Positions 25,572-33,157 of a stretch of 64,000 bases of DNA are shown here, one piece after another; the stretch's first letter is position 1, and each line of letters begins with the position of its first letter. The notes under the pieces are model-generated. The model saw only the letters and a program-made list of their open reading frames with translations. It made no database searches and was not told the DNA's origin. The translations under genes and the position numbers were made by a program. Source of the DNA: Streptomyces actuosus (GTDB taxonomy: Bacteria > Actinomycetota > Actinomycetes > Streptomycetales > Streptomycetaceae); assembly GCF_016921115.1 (NCBI RefSeq), contig NZ_JAFFZS010000007.1:1-64000 (forward strand). Direction: 5' to 3'.

Positions 25572-27653
25572 ATGCCCCCGGACCGCTGGCATCAGCACCA
25601 CGTCACGTTCACCGACCGCACGACCGCCAAGCGAGCCATAACCGAACGCCTCGGTCCCGCACTGCTGGCGGCCGAGGAAGACGGGCAGCTCGTCGACTGG
25701 TGGTTCATGAACAAGCAGCCCTGGCCGCTGCGATACCGCGCAGCCAGGCCGTCCCCGTTGATCGAGACGCTGCTGAGCGACCTCGTCCGGGACGGCACGG
25801 CCCAGTCGTGGATGCCTGGCATCTACGAGCCGGAGACCACTGCCTTTGGCGGGACGAAGGCCATGGACGCCGCTCACGACTTGTTCCACATGGACAGTCG
25901 TCATCTGCTCACCTACCAGCCCGGACCCGGGCGGCTGGGACGCAGGGAGACGGCCGTCCTTCTGCTCAGCGCCCTGATGCGGGCCGCCAACCTGGACTGG
26001 TTCGAGCAGGGCGACGTGTGGGTGAAAGCCGCCGCGTTCCGACCGGCGACCGACCCCCTTGCCCCGGAGCGGGCCGCCGCTTTGGTCCCGGCGGTACAGA
26101 AGCTGATGACCGTCGACACGCGCAGCCTGTGCCGTCCGAGCGGCCCGCTCGGCGAACAGACGGAGTGGGTTGCCGCCTTCGAGAGGACCGGAGCAACGCT
26201 TGCTCAGCTCGCCGTCGGCGGCGAGCTCACACGCGGCCTGCGAGCGGTCATCGCCCACCACGTGATCTTCCACGCCAACCGCGCAGGTCTCCCCTCGGGT
26301 GACCAAAGCGCCCTGTTCAACATCGCACGAGAGGCAGTCATGGGATCGAGTGACAACACCGCGTCGTCCAACGAGGGCACGCCCGAAACCACTAGCGTCA
26401 GGCCGGTGAATACCGACACGATGACCACTTCCGAGGCCGACGCGACGCAGCTCCGCAATGCCCTGGTCGACAAGATCCGCGAGTCCGGCTACGCCCGCAC
26501 GCCCGCGGTCGAGACTGCCCTGCGCACCGTCCCGCGCCACCTGTTCGTGCCCGACGCCACGCTCGAAGACGCCTACGCCAACGTGCCGGTAAACATCAAA
26601 TACGACAGTGACGGCACGTCGATCTCGTGCGCCTCCCAGCCCAGGGTCGTCGCGCTCATGCTGGACCAACTGGACGCCCAGCCCGGCGAACGCATCCTCG
26701 AACTCGGCGCGGGCACCGGCTACAACGCCGCCCTGCTCGCCCACCTCGTCGGAGAGAGCGGCCACGTCACGACCATCGACGTCGATGACGACCTGGTGGA
26801 AGGAGCCCGCGAGCACCTGGCCGCGGCCGGGTTCATCAACGTGGAGGCGCTGACCCGCGATGGAGCCCTCGGCCATGCCGAAGGAGCACCGTACGACCGG
26901 GTCATTGCCACGGTCGGCGCGCACGGCGTCCCGCACGCTTGGATGCAGCAACTTGCGCCTGGCGGAAGGCTCGTCGTTCCCCAGCGACTCAAGGGCAGCG
27001 TGTCCCGCTCCATCGCCTACGAACAGCGCGACGGCCGCTGGACCAGCGTCAGCAGCAAGATGAACACCTTCATGCCGCTGCGGCGCGGCATCGCCGACGA
27101 CGACCGCCGCGTCATCCCGCTCAGCACGGACGGCTCCGTGCGGCTCCAGGCTCCCGCAGGGCAGCCCATCGACGCCGAGGCCCTGGCCGGCGTGCTGGAG
27201 CAGCCGCGCTCCGAGCAGTGGACCGGGATGATGGTCCGCGCGATGGAGTCGCCGGAGTGGATGGAGCTGTTCGTGTCCTGCTCGCTGCCCAGCGGGCTGA
27301 TCCGGATGCTGTTCCCGAAGGACGCCAAGGGGACTCTCCTCACGGACGACCCCTACCCGTCGTCCACTGCGGCCGTGGACAAGGGCGCCGTCACGTACCT
27401 CGCCCGCCGGCTGTCGGACCAGAAGACCCCCGAAGGCGGCAAGCTCTGGGAGTTCGGCGTCATCGGACACGGCCCCGGCAGTGACGAGCTGACCGCCCGG
27501 GTCGCCGACACGATCCGCACCTGGGACCGCGAGTACCGCGACCGGGAGGCCACATTCGAGATCCAGCCCCCGGACGCCCCGGCGATCGAGCAGAGCCCCG
27601 GCCTCTTCACTCTCGAAACTCCGCTGAACCGCATCGTCGTCGACTGGCGGTGA
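25572..27653 (+). CDS. Fusion of SpaB_C (thiopeptide-type) domain and FxLD-system PIMT-like methyltransferase
   Basis: One uninterrupted 693-residue frame starts at ATG 25572 after an AAGGA site. Residues 1 to about 255 resemble the SpaB_C/thiopeptide-type bacteriocin domain (WHQHHVTFTDRTTAKRAI, WWFMNKQPWPLRYR, DLFHMDSRHLL). From about residue 284 it continues as a protein-L-isoaspartate O-methyltransferase relative: ETALRTVPRHLFVPD, NVPVNIKYD, and the SAM-binding motif ILELGAGTGYNAALLAHL (about 374-391). This is the methyltransferase type linked to FxLD precursors. It could methylate an Asp of the core. The N-terminal domain may bring tRNA-glutamate elimination or peptide binding. A hairpin ends the operon 20 bp after the stop. 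Confidence 0.88.
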   Translation: MPPDRWHQHHVTFTDRTTAKRAITERLGPALLAAEEDGQLVDWWFMNKQPWPLRYRAARPSPLIETLLSDLVRDGTAQSWMPGIYEPETTAFGGTKAMDAAHDLFHMDSRHLLTYQPGPGRLGRRETAVLLLSALMRAANLDWFEQGDVWVKAAAFRPATDPLAPERAAALVPAVQKLMTVDTRSLCRPSGPLGEQTEWVAAFERTGATLAQLAVGGELTRGLRAVIAHHVIFHANRAGLPSGDQSALFNIAREAVMGSSDNTASSNEGTPETTSVRPVNTDTMTTSEADATQLRNALVDKIRESGYARTPAVETALRTVPRHLFVPDATLEDAYANVPVNIKYDSDGTSISCASQPRVVALMLDQLDAQPGERILELGAGTGYNAALLAHLVGESGHVTTIDVDDDLVEGAREHLAAAGFINVEALTRDGALGHAEGAPYDRVIATVGAHGVPHAWMQQLAPGGRLVVPQRLKGSVSRSIAYEQRDGRWTSVSSKMNTFMPLRRGIADDDRRVIPLSTDGSVRLQAPAGQPIDAEALAGVLEQPRSEQWTGMMVRAMESPEWMELFVSCSLPSGLIRMLFPKDAKGTLLTDDPYPSSTAAVDKGAVTYLARRLSDQKTPEGGKLWEFGVIGHGPGSDELTARVADTIRTWDREYRDREATFEIQPPDAPAIEQSPGLFTLETPLNRIVVDWR

Positions 27654-27673
27654 CGTCAGCGGGGACGTGACGG

Positions 27674-27709
27674 CGGCGGTGCCCGTTGCACGACCGACGG
27701 GCACCGCCG
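27674..27709 (+). terminator. Terminator hairpin after the lanthipeptide biosynthetic operon
   Basis: CGGCGGTGCCCGT pairs perfectly with ACGGGCACCGCCG over a 10-base loop, starting about 20 bp after the methyltransferase stop. It separates the modification genes from the next gene at 27754. Confidence 0.8.
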
Positions 27710-27753
27710 ATTCTCTTCGCTCCAGCCCCTACCCGTCGTCCCAGGGGGGACAT

Positions 27754-28875
27754 ATGGACCCGCACGGCCCGATATCAAGGCGTTTCCCTCTCGTCGCCCG
27801 GTTCCGGCCCGCCTGCCCGCCGCTGCCCGCTCGAGTGCGGGCCTTGGCGGAGCTGGCCGACAGAGCGGCGGAACAGAATGACCAGGGGCTGGCCTCCACC
27901 GTCTTCAACCAAGCTGCGCTTCTCGCATCCGACCTCGGTCTTCCCGACCTGGCCCGGTCAATGTGCCACCGACACGCCCACGTGTACCTCCACGCCTGTC
28001 CGCTGGCCGCCATGATCGCCATCCGGGGGCTGGAACCCCTGGTCAACCTCGCCCGCTTGCAGATCCGCGCCGGCCAGACCGACGACGGGCGCCAGCGGCT
28101 TCTCGACCTGTACGAGTCCGTCGGCACCGGTAGCCCTGCTGTCTTCGAAGGCATCACCGTGCCAGCCAACTTGGCCGCGTCCGCCGAGGATCGGAAGGAA
28201 GTCCACGCGTGGCTGTGGCGTGTGGTGCTCGCTGACGGCACACGCACGCTGACCACGACGGGCCGCTGGAGTGAAGCCTTGGCTCACATCGAGCAGCACC
28301 GGGGCGTGGGCACAAGGATGCTCGACGGGCGGCAAGTTGCCGTAATAGCAGCCCTGACGGGAGGCGACAAGGAGCACGCGGCGGCGTTGCTCGCCGACAC
28401 AACTCCCGGCGAGCCCTGGGAGCAGACGGTCACCGCGTGCCTGACGGTGCTGTCTCGCTGCGACGCAGGTCAATGCCACGACAGCATCGCGGTCGAGCTG
28501 GTGGACACCTACCTCAGCCGTGAAGCCGAACCGGGCCTGACCGTCTTCGATACCCGGCTCGGCCTCACGGTCCTGGACGCGGTCGGGCCCGAGCACTCCG
28601 GAGCCAGACGACTCGTTGAGGATCTGATGCGACGCATCACGGAAGCACGCAACGGGTACGCCGCCCGCGACGTCGTGTCGCATGCGCTGTTCCCTGCGCT
28701 CGCCACCGAACGCGAGGCACAGGCGTGCCGCGACCTGATCCGGTCCTGCGGCCTGGGAGCAGGAGTTCTCCCAGACGAGCTGTCGGGAGACCTCTCATCA
28801 GCTCTCGATCGCAGCGAAGTAGTGCTCACCAGTTCCTCTGCCGCCACAGCGACGTCGAACGCGCCTACCCGGTGA
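27754..28875 (+). CDS. TPR-like protein at the end of the lanthipeptide locus
   Basis: The 373-residue protein is entirely helical, with repeat-like segments (RALAELADRAAEQNDQGLAS, LVNLARLQIRAGQTDDGRQR, and others of the same spacing), suggesting a tetratricopeptide-like solenoid. It starts at ATG 27754 after a GGGGGGA site and has its own upstream hairpin, so it may be a separate unit. It has no catalytic motif. In related Streptomyces loci such proteins accompany lanthipeptide or regulatory genes; a protein-binding role is inference. It ends eight bases before the left end of the next mobile element. Confidence 0.6.
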   Translation: MDPHGPISRRFPLVARFRPACPPLPARVRALAELADRAAEQNDQGLASTVFNQAALLASDLGLPDLARSMCHRHAHVYLHACPLAAMIAIRGLEPLVNLARLQIRAGQTDDGRQRLLDLYESVGTGSPAVFEGITVPANLAASAEDRKEVHAWLWRVVLADGTRTLTTTGRWSEALAHIEQHRGVGTRMLDGRQVAVIAALTGGDKEHAAALLADTTPGEPWEQTVTACLTVLSRCDAGQCHDSIAVELVDTYLSREAEPGLTVFDTRLGLTVLDAVGPEHSGARRLVEDLMRRITEARNGYAARDVVSHALFPALATEREAQACRDLIRSCGLGAGVLPDELSGDLSSALDRSEVVLTSSSAATATSNAPTR

Positions 28876-29390
28876 GTCCCGCTGTCCTCTGACAGACGAT
28901 CGCGACCGTTTGCCAAGTGATCTCGACGGCCAGTGGGTTTCTGTCACCCGATCTTGACGGGGGCTGCCGATGCCGCCGGAGCGGGTGCCACGAGGTCACA
29001 CTTGCTGACACTGTAGGGGGACGGCGACCCGCTGGGTGAACAGGGTGCAGCACCCTCAAACTGCCGTACGGCGACCTCACCGACCTTCCCAGCCAAGCTA
29101 CGTCTCTACCTCCCGAAACGCGCCCGGCCCACACTGCTACCTGGCTTTTCCGGCACCACTATCTCCGCCCGCTGCTCCTCGTACGGGTAGTAGTCGGTCG
29201 GATCGGCCAGTGCCGGGTGCTCCCCGTTCAGCTCACGTTCCAGCATCACGCGCGCCTCTTCCAACGCTTCGCGCGCCGCCTCGAGATGCTTCGCTGGAAG
29301 CGCCCTTGGTCCTGTCCGCGGGTACGCGTTCTCCAACGCGATCTGCTCGTGCAGCAACTGGTCCCGTATGCCGGAGAGGACCTGGCCTAG

Positions 29391-31101
29391 AAGACTGATG
29401 AAGATCTTGCTGAGGGGTTGTCCGGCCGGAGGCCGGGCGGCCCTTCAGGTCATCCGATGGCCATGCTGAGGTGCCAGGTGTGGTTGGGTCGGGTGAGGCC
29501 GAGGTTGATCAGGCGGCGGAGGTTGAGGGCGGCGGTTCGGTGGTGGAGCCAGGTGTTGTTCTGGATGGTGCCGCGGTAACGCAGGCGCCGGTTCCCCCGG
29601 TGGACGAGCCAGGCGACAGCCCGTTCAACGGGGGGCCGCCAGCGGCGGTAGGTGTCCTGCCAGCCGGAGTCGGTGGCGGCCTGGCGGCGGGCTTCGGTCA
29701 TCAGATCGTGGTGGGGCCGGATCGTGACGATGCGGTCGGCCTTGGCCTTGGTGCACCGCTCCCTCAGTTCGCAGCCGGCGCACTGCTCTGCTGTGAAGAC
29801 GGCCTTCCGCTGTTGGCGCACGCCTGCAGGCGGCCGTAATTCAGCGGTTCGTCCCCGCGGGCAGACCACCGTGTTCCCCGTGGTGTCGATGGCGAAGTCG
29901 TCCAGGGTGAACCCGCCGGGGACGACCGGCCGCAGCGGAGCGGGCTTGAGGAACAGTCGGTGCCCGGCCTCCGTGAGAGCGGCCCGGGCCTCTTTGGTGC
30001 AGTAGGCGGTGTCACCCAGGACGTCGAGCGGACCGTCTTCGTCGGCCAGCAGGCCGAGACCGATGACCGCTTCGTGGTGGGCCGTCCCTGCTCCGGGGGT
30101 GAGCTCGACGGCGGTGACCAGCCCGGTCTCCGGCTCCATGGCCAGGTGGGCCTTGTAACCGTCCTGGTAATGGGAACGGGTCTTGTGGACGTGCCGGCTG
30201 TCGGGGTCAACGGTGGAGACCACCCGCTCGGACGCGGTGCCCCGGCTGATCCTCCAGCGGCCGTCCCGCCCGTCCAAGCCGTCCGCGGGCTCGACGTCCT
30301 GGCCCGCGACCAGGGCCAGCAGCCCGACCGCGTTCGCCGCCTTCTCCCCGAGACCCTGTTCGGGCAGATGCCCCAGGAGCCGTAGGGCGTCACCGACGAG
30401 AGCGTCGACCAGGGCGGCTCGGGCCTCCTCGTCGTTCCAGGCGATCCGCGGTTTGCCCGGGACTGAGTAGTCGTGCGCGGTGCACTGCCTGGCCGCGACG
30501 TCGGACGCTCCGGGAACCTCACGGATCACCGCCCGGATCGCGGACACCAGCTGGGTGACGGTGTCCTGGGTGGCCACCGCATCGTCCAGCACGGTGGAAT
30601 CCAGTGCCCTGCGCTGCTTGCCCTTGAGCACGCCGGTGGCCCGCACGACCTCACGCACCGCCTCGAAGATCCGGTGCGGCCGGGCAGAGCGGGACAGTCG
30701 CCGCCGGAAGTACGACAACAGCGACGGATCGAACGCCGTGTCGTGCAGGCCCAGCCCGCATGCGGCCTTCCACCGCAGGTCACACCGCAATTCCTGAACC
30801 GTCTCGAAGTCCGACAGGCCATGCAGGGACTGCAGCACGACCGCCGCGGCCAGAACCTGCGGCGGCATACTCGGCCGCCCGTTCGCCGACGGATACATGT
30901 CCGCGAACATCTCCGCCGGAAACAGCACCGGACGATGCTCCGCCAGGAACGCGAAGACACTCCCCGCCGGGATCAACTCCCGACACGACTCCCACACGTC
31001 CGGCCCGACCGGCTCCCCGGCCCACTCCCCTTGAACCACCACACGAGTCTGGCCCCACCGCTGACGCGGCGGGGCCAGAACCCGAGATCTTCATCAGTCT
31101 T
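29391..31101 (-). mobile_element. Complete IS1182-family insertion sequence (1711 bp)
   Basis: The element has terminal inverted repeats AAGACTGATGAAGATCT at both ends (29391-29407 and, inverted, 31085-31101) and is flanked by CTAG on both sides (29387-29390, 31102-31105). CTAG occurs once in the reconstructed target gene, so it is a target duplication. It contains a single full-length transposase. All parts needed for mobility seem intact. Confidence 0.92.
29450..31042 (-). CDS. IS1182-family transposase
   Basis: The 530-residue protein shows the DUF772-type N-terminus (SVFAFLAEHRPVLFPAEMFA, then GRPSMPPQVLAAAVVLQ and LRWKAACGLGLHD) and a DDE catalytic half: DSTVLDDAVATQD, LDVLGDTAYCTKEAR, and the C-terminal RPPVERAVAWLVHRGNRRLR with its catalytic Glu. 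A CxxC-x5-C cluster (CAGCELRERC) is typical. It fills the IS between the terminal repeats. No frameshift or stop is seen, so activity is likely. Confidence 0.93.
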   Translation of the reverse strand: MVVQGEWAGEPVGPDVWESCRELIPAGSVFAFLAEHRPVLFPAEMFADMYPSANGRPSMPPQVLAAAVVLQSLHGLSDFETVQELRCDLRWKAACGLGLHDTAFDPSLLSYFRRRLSRSARPHRIFEAVREVVRATGVLKGKQRRALDSTVLDDAVATQDTVTQLVSAIRAVIREVPGASDVAARQCTAHDYSVPGKPRIAWNDEEARAALVDALVGDALRLLGHLPEQGLGEKAANAVGLLALVAGQDVEPADGLDGRDGRWRISRGTASERVVSTVDPDSRHVHKTRSHYQDGYKAHLAMEPETGLVTAVELTPGAGTAHHEAVIGLGLLADEDGPLDVLGDTAYCTKEARAALTEAGHRLFLKPAPLRPVVPGGFTLDDFAIDTTGNTVVCPRGRTAELRPPAGVRQQRKAVFTAEQCAGCELRERCTKAKADRIVTIRPHHDLMTEARRQAATDSGWQDTYRRWRPPVERAVAWLVHRGNRRLRYRGTIQNNTWLHHRTAALNLRRLINLGLTRPNHTWHLSMAIG

Positions 31102-31438
31102 CTAGGCGCAGGTGCTCGGGATGGGAGAGACCACGCTTCGTCATGTGCTGTTCCTTGGTTTGGTGGGGTGAACGTTACCGCTCGCCTCACAGACCGTGCC
31201 TTGAACGGGGGTTTCTCGCCCGGCTTTCGACTGTCGTAGACGCTGTCAGGGGTAAGTAGGTCAAACCCAGCTGCCTAACGGTCAAGATCACTTGTCAGAG
31301 GACACCCGCTGTCCTGTGCCATCGAAGTTTGAGCGTGTGCCACCGAAATCTGATCAACAAGATCTATGGGGTAGGGGCGCCGGAAGGCTGTTCCCGCACC
31401 CGACCGCCGGCGCCTCGTCGATGGTGGCGTCCGGGTAC

Positions 31439-31478
31439 AGCAGGTCCCATCGCACCGGGGTGAGGGGTGGGACCTGCT
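31439..31478 (-). terminator. Hairpin terminator downstream of the DUF6551 gene
   Basis: AGCAGGTCCCA pairs with TGGGACCTGCT across an 18-base loop, 17 bp after the stop codon of the minus-strand DUF6551 gene. It would end its transcript within element B. Confidence 0.65.
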
Positions 31479-31494
31479 CGACGGTGCGAAACGG

Positions 31495-32385
31495 TTACTC
31501 CTCGGCGGCCTCAGTGGCGCGAGCCGGGGACACCAACATCCTCTTCCGGTCGCGCAGACCGGAGTTGTAGGCCGTGACGATGTTCTCAGCCAGGGGAAGG
31601 CTGCGGGAGTTCGAGCCGCCGCCCGAGGTGGTCATCCGGACCGCGTGCATCTTCCAGTGGCCCACCGGGGCCTTTTGCAGGATGCGGGCCAGGCGGTCGA
31701 GCTGGACCGTGTCCCAGTTGGTGTCGATGACCATCCCCACAGCCCGAATGACCATGTTGTCCCAGGTGGTGCGGTCCTTCGTCCATGCGTCAGCCAGAGT
31801 GTTCAGGACCTTAGGGAGCAGCCCTTCGCGCTTGGTGCCGACGGCCACGACGGCCTGGACCGCGCCAATTCGGTTCACCGAGGTGCTGCCGGTGACCGTG
31901 AGGCCGCAGGACTTCACCTCGTTGTCGATCCGGGTCACCAGTTCGTCCCCAGCGGTCAGTGCCACCCGGAAGTTGTCGACCGGGCGGACGGCCTTCCGGT
32001 CGCGGTTGGCGGCCAGGAACAAGGCAGCTTCCTCGGAGCGAGTCAGGCCCTCGTAGACCATGCAGTGCCGGGCGAAGTTCGGCCCGTGCTTGTCCAGGGC
32101 CACCTTCGTGGAGTGCTGGCCGTCCAGCAGGTAGAACCGGCCGTCTTCTCGTTTGGAGACGATCGCGGCCAACAGGACTGCTGGGTTCCAGATGCTCGCC
32201 AACTTATTGGCCCAGGGGCGCTGAAAAATGCGCTGCGCGTCCAGGGACGGGTCGACCTCCAGGCGACCCACGGGGATCTTCTCGTGGTAGACGGGCCGAT
32301 CATCCTCCGGCGGTACCTCGTACTGCGGAGACGTCTTGCTGCGCTTGACCACGACCTTCTTTACCGAGCTGGACTTCGATACCAA
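31495..32385 (-). CDS. DUF6551 protein with ParB/DGQHR-like nuclease fold
   Basis: The protein (296 residues from TTG 32383-32385, which follows an AGGGGG site) has the core IWNPAVLLAAIVSKREDGRF, then YLLDGQHSTKVAL and VYEGLTRSEEAALFLAANRD. DGQH with the following VYEG...EEA...N pattern marks the ParB-like N-terminal fold, which in relatives binds nucleotides or DNA. DUF6551 is common in actinobacterial phages and mobile elements. The frame could start further upstream, at GTG 32500-32502, but that would put four 17-bp iterons inside the coding region. It is the only gene of element B and is oriented toward the element's left end. Its role is unknown; self-regulation through the iterons is a plausible guess. 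Confidence 0.7.
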   Translation of the reverse strand: MVSKSSSVKKVVVKRSKTSPQYEVPPEDDRPVYHEKIPVGRLEVDPSLDAQRIFQRPWANKLASIWNPAVLLAAIVSKREDGRFYLLDGQHSTKVALDKHGPNFARHCMVYEGLTRSEEAALFLAANRDRKAVRPVDNFRVALTAGDELVTRIDNEVKSCGLTVTGSTSVNRIGAVQAVVAVGTKREGLLPKVLNTLADAWTKDRTTWDNMVIRAVGMVIDTNWDTVQLDRLARILQKAPVGHWKMHAVRMTTSGGGSNSRSLPLAENIVTAYNSGLRDRKRMLVSPARATEAAEE

Positions 32386-32438
32386 GGCGAGAACCCCCTG
32401 CCGGTTGCCTTTGTTTGACGTCCAGTCAAGCACAGATA

Positions 32439-32506
32439 TTTCTCGCACGTCACACTTTCTCGCATCTCCAACTTTCTCGCACTGGCAGATTTCTCGCGCC
32501 ACTCAT
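32439..32506 (-). repeat. Four exact 17-bp-phased iterons upstream of the DUF6551 gene
   Basis: TTTCTCGC (GCGAGAAA on the gene's strand) occurs at 32439, 32456, 32473 and 32490, each step exactly 17 bp, with variable nine-base spacers. The array lies 54 bp before the likely TTG start. Regular phasing suggests a protein bound side by side, for example the DUF6551 product acting on its own promoter. Confidence 0.85.
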
Positions 32507-32724
32507 GATGGGCGCCGATGGAGGTCGGGGTGCGATGGCGCAGCGGTCTCGCGGCTCCGGTGAGTGTGGGGTTCAGCCCTTGGGACTTCTGGCCTGCGCG
32601 CTCAAGCTTCGACGTCACGAACGCGCTTCCGTCAAGGTCCGATGGCACACGCTCAAGATCCGATGTCACAGGACAGCCGCGTGTAGATTCCGGGCTGTCG
32701 GCTGGCGCGGCTACGCTCGAACAC

Positions 32725-33156
32725 ATGAGCGTGCCTACTGAAGGGCTGACTCTGGGGGCCGTCAGCGCGATCGTCGAGAAGAAGATCCTCACCAACAAGA
32801 TCCGCATCTATCGGCCTGGCGAGCCGGTCTTCAATCCGGACACGGGACAGTACGAGCCCGGTCCGCCCGTCACCATCTACGAAGGCCCGGGGGCGATCTT
32901 CCCCACCGGCGGTCCTTCCGTCGTCCTGCATCTCGCCGGACAGGCATACGTGGACGACACGCCGTCCCGCTACCGACTGCTTACTCCGCTGTCGGCGCCG
33001 GTCGCCTCGCGCGCGGACACCGTGGCCGTCGTAGAGGCCGAAGACGAGTCGGCCATCGGCCGGACGTGGCGCGTTATCGACATCGGGGAGACCTCGACCC
33101 TGAGCATCGTGCGCACTACGTGGGTGGACCAGAACACGCAGACGGCAGGAGCGTGA
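32725..33156 (+). CDS. Phage head-tail connector protein, DUF6093 family (copy 1)
   Basis: The 143-residue protein has LVSAIVEKK-like N-terminal helix residues, then IRIYRPGEPVFNPDTGQYEPG and a C-terminal beta-rich part YRLLTPLSAPVASRADTVAV. It belongs to a small family of actinophage connector-type proteins. This is the first assembly gene after the 16.4-kb insertion and follows directly on minor head gene order. Immediately downstream is a second, related copy. The start is ATG 32725; the usual upstream neighbour has been displaced to 15420-16259, so a new promoter may be needed. Confidence 0.7.
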   Translation: MSVPTEGLTLGAVSAIVEKKILTNKIRIYRPGEPVFNPDTGQYEPGPPVTIYEGPGAIFPTGGPSVVLHLAGQAYVDDTPSRYRLLTPLSAPVASRADTVAVVEAEDESAIGRTWRVIDIGETSTLSIVRTTWVDQNTQTAGA

Positions 33157-33157
33157 G

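Larger units (their letters stand above)
29106..31144 (-). pseudogene. 107-aa cargo gene of element A, interrupted by an IS1182 insertion
   Basis: The 5' part (ATG 31142-31144, MTKRGLSHPEHLR, AAGGAAC upstream) lies right of the IS and the 3' part (29106-29386) left of it. Removing the IS and one CTAG copy joins them in frame into a 107-residue protein without a stop: ...HLRLGQVLSGIRDQLLHEQ.... The product is predicted to be helical and highly charged, with the stretch KHLEAAREALEEARVMLERE. No family is recognised. Seamless joining proves recent disruption. It was the only gene of the surrounding element. Confidence 0.85.
28883..31304. mobile_element. Transposase-less element A with 12-bp terminal repeats and 5-bp target duplication
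   Basis: Both ends read TGTCCTCTGACA inward, and the element is bounded by CCCGC on each side (28878-28882 and 31305-31309), a clean 5-bp target duplication. Inside each end are copies of a 19-bp unit of the form TGNCA-N3-GATC-NN-GAC(C/G)G: 28890-28908, 28911-28929 and 28942-28960 on the left, 31279-31297 (reverse) on the right. Multiple end sites, TGT ends and 5-bp duplications resemble Tn402/Tn5053- or Tn7-like transposons; IS21/IS481-type ends are alternatives. It contains only one small gene, disrupted by an IS1182 insertion. Without the IS and its 4-bp duplication it would be about 707 bp, so it depends on a transposase supplied elsewhere. Confidence 0.8.
31310..32675. mobile_element. 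Transposase-less element B with ends related to element A
   Basis: The left end reads TGTCCTGTGCCATCGAAG at 31310, the right end (reverse strand, from 32675) TGTCCTGTGACATCGGATC. Each side holds tandem 19-bp units of the same form as element A: 31317-31335 and 31338-31356 on the left; 32650-32668, 32629-32647 and 32599-32617 (reverse) on the right, with 21-bp spacing between neighbours. It abuts element A with just CCCGC between them. The flank on the right is GCCGC, a one-base mismatch to CCCGC, so a target duplication is likely but not exact. Its sole gene encodes a DUF6551 protein. Confidence 0.75.

Noticed and set aside
23370..27653. A single 1427-codon frame covering the end of LanB, LanC and the methyltransferase
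   Set aside because: Its first 734 codons run out of frame through the LanB end and LanC genes, are low-complexity Arg/Ser/Pro text, and lack a start; the real gene starts at ATG 25572.
31305..32680. Exact 5-bp target duplication for element B
   Set aside because: Flanks are CCCGC and GCCGC, differing at one base, so I report it only as likely.
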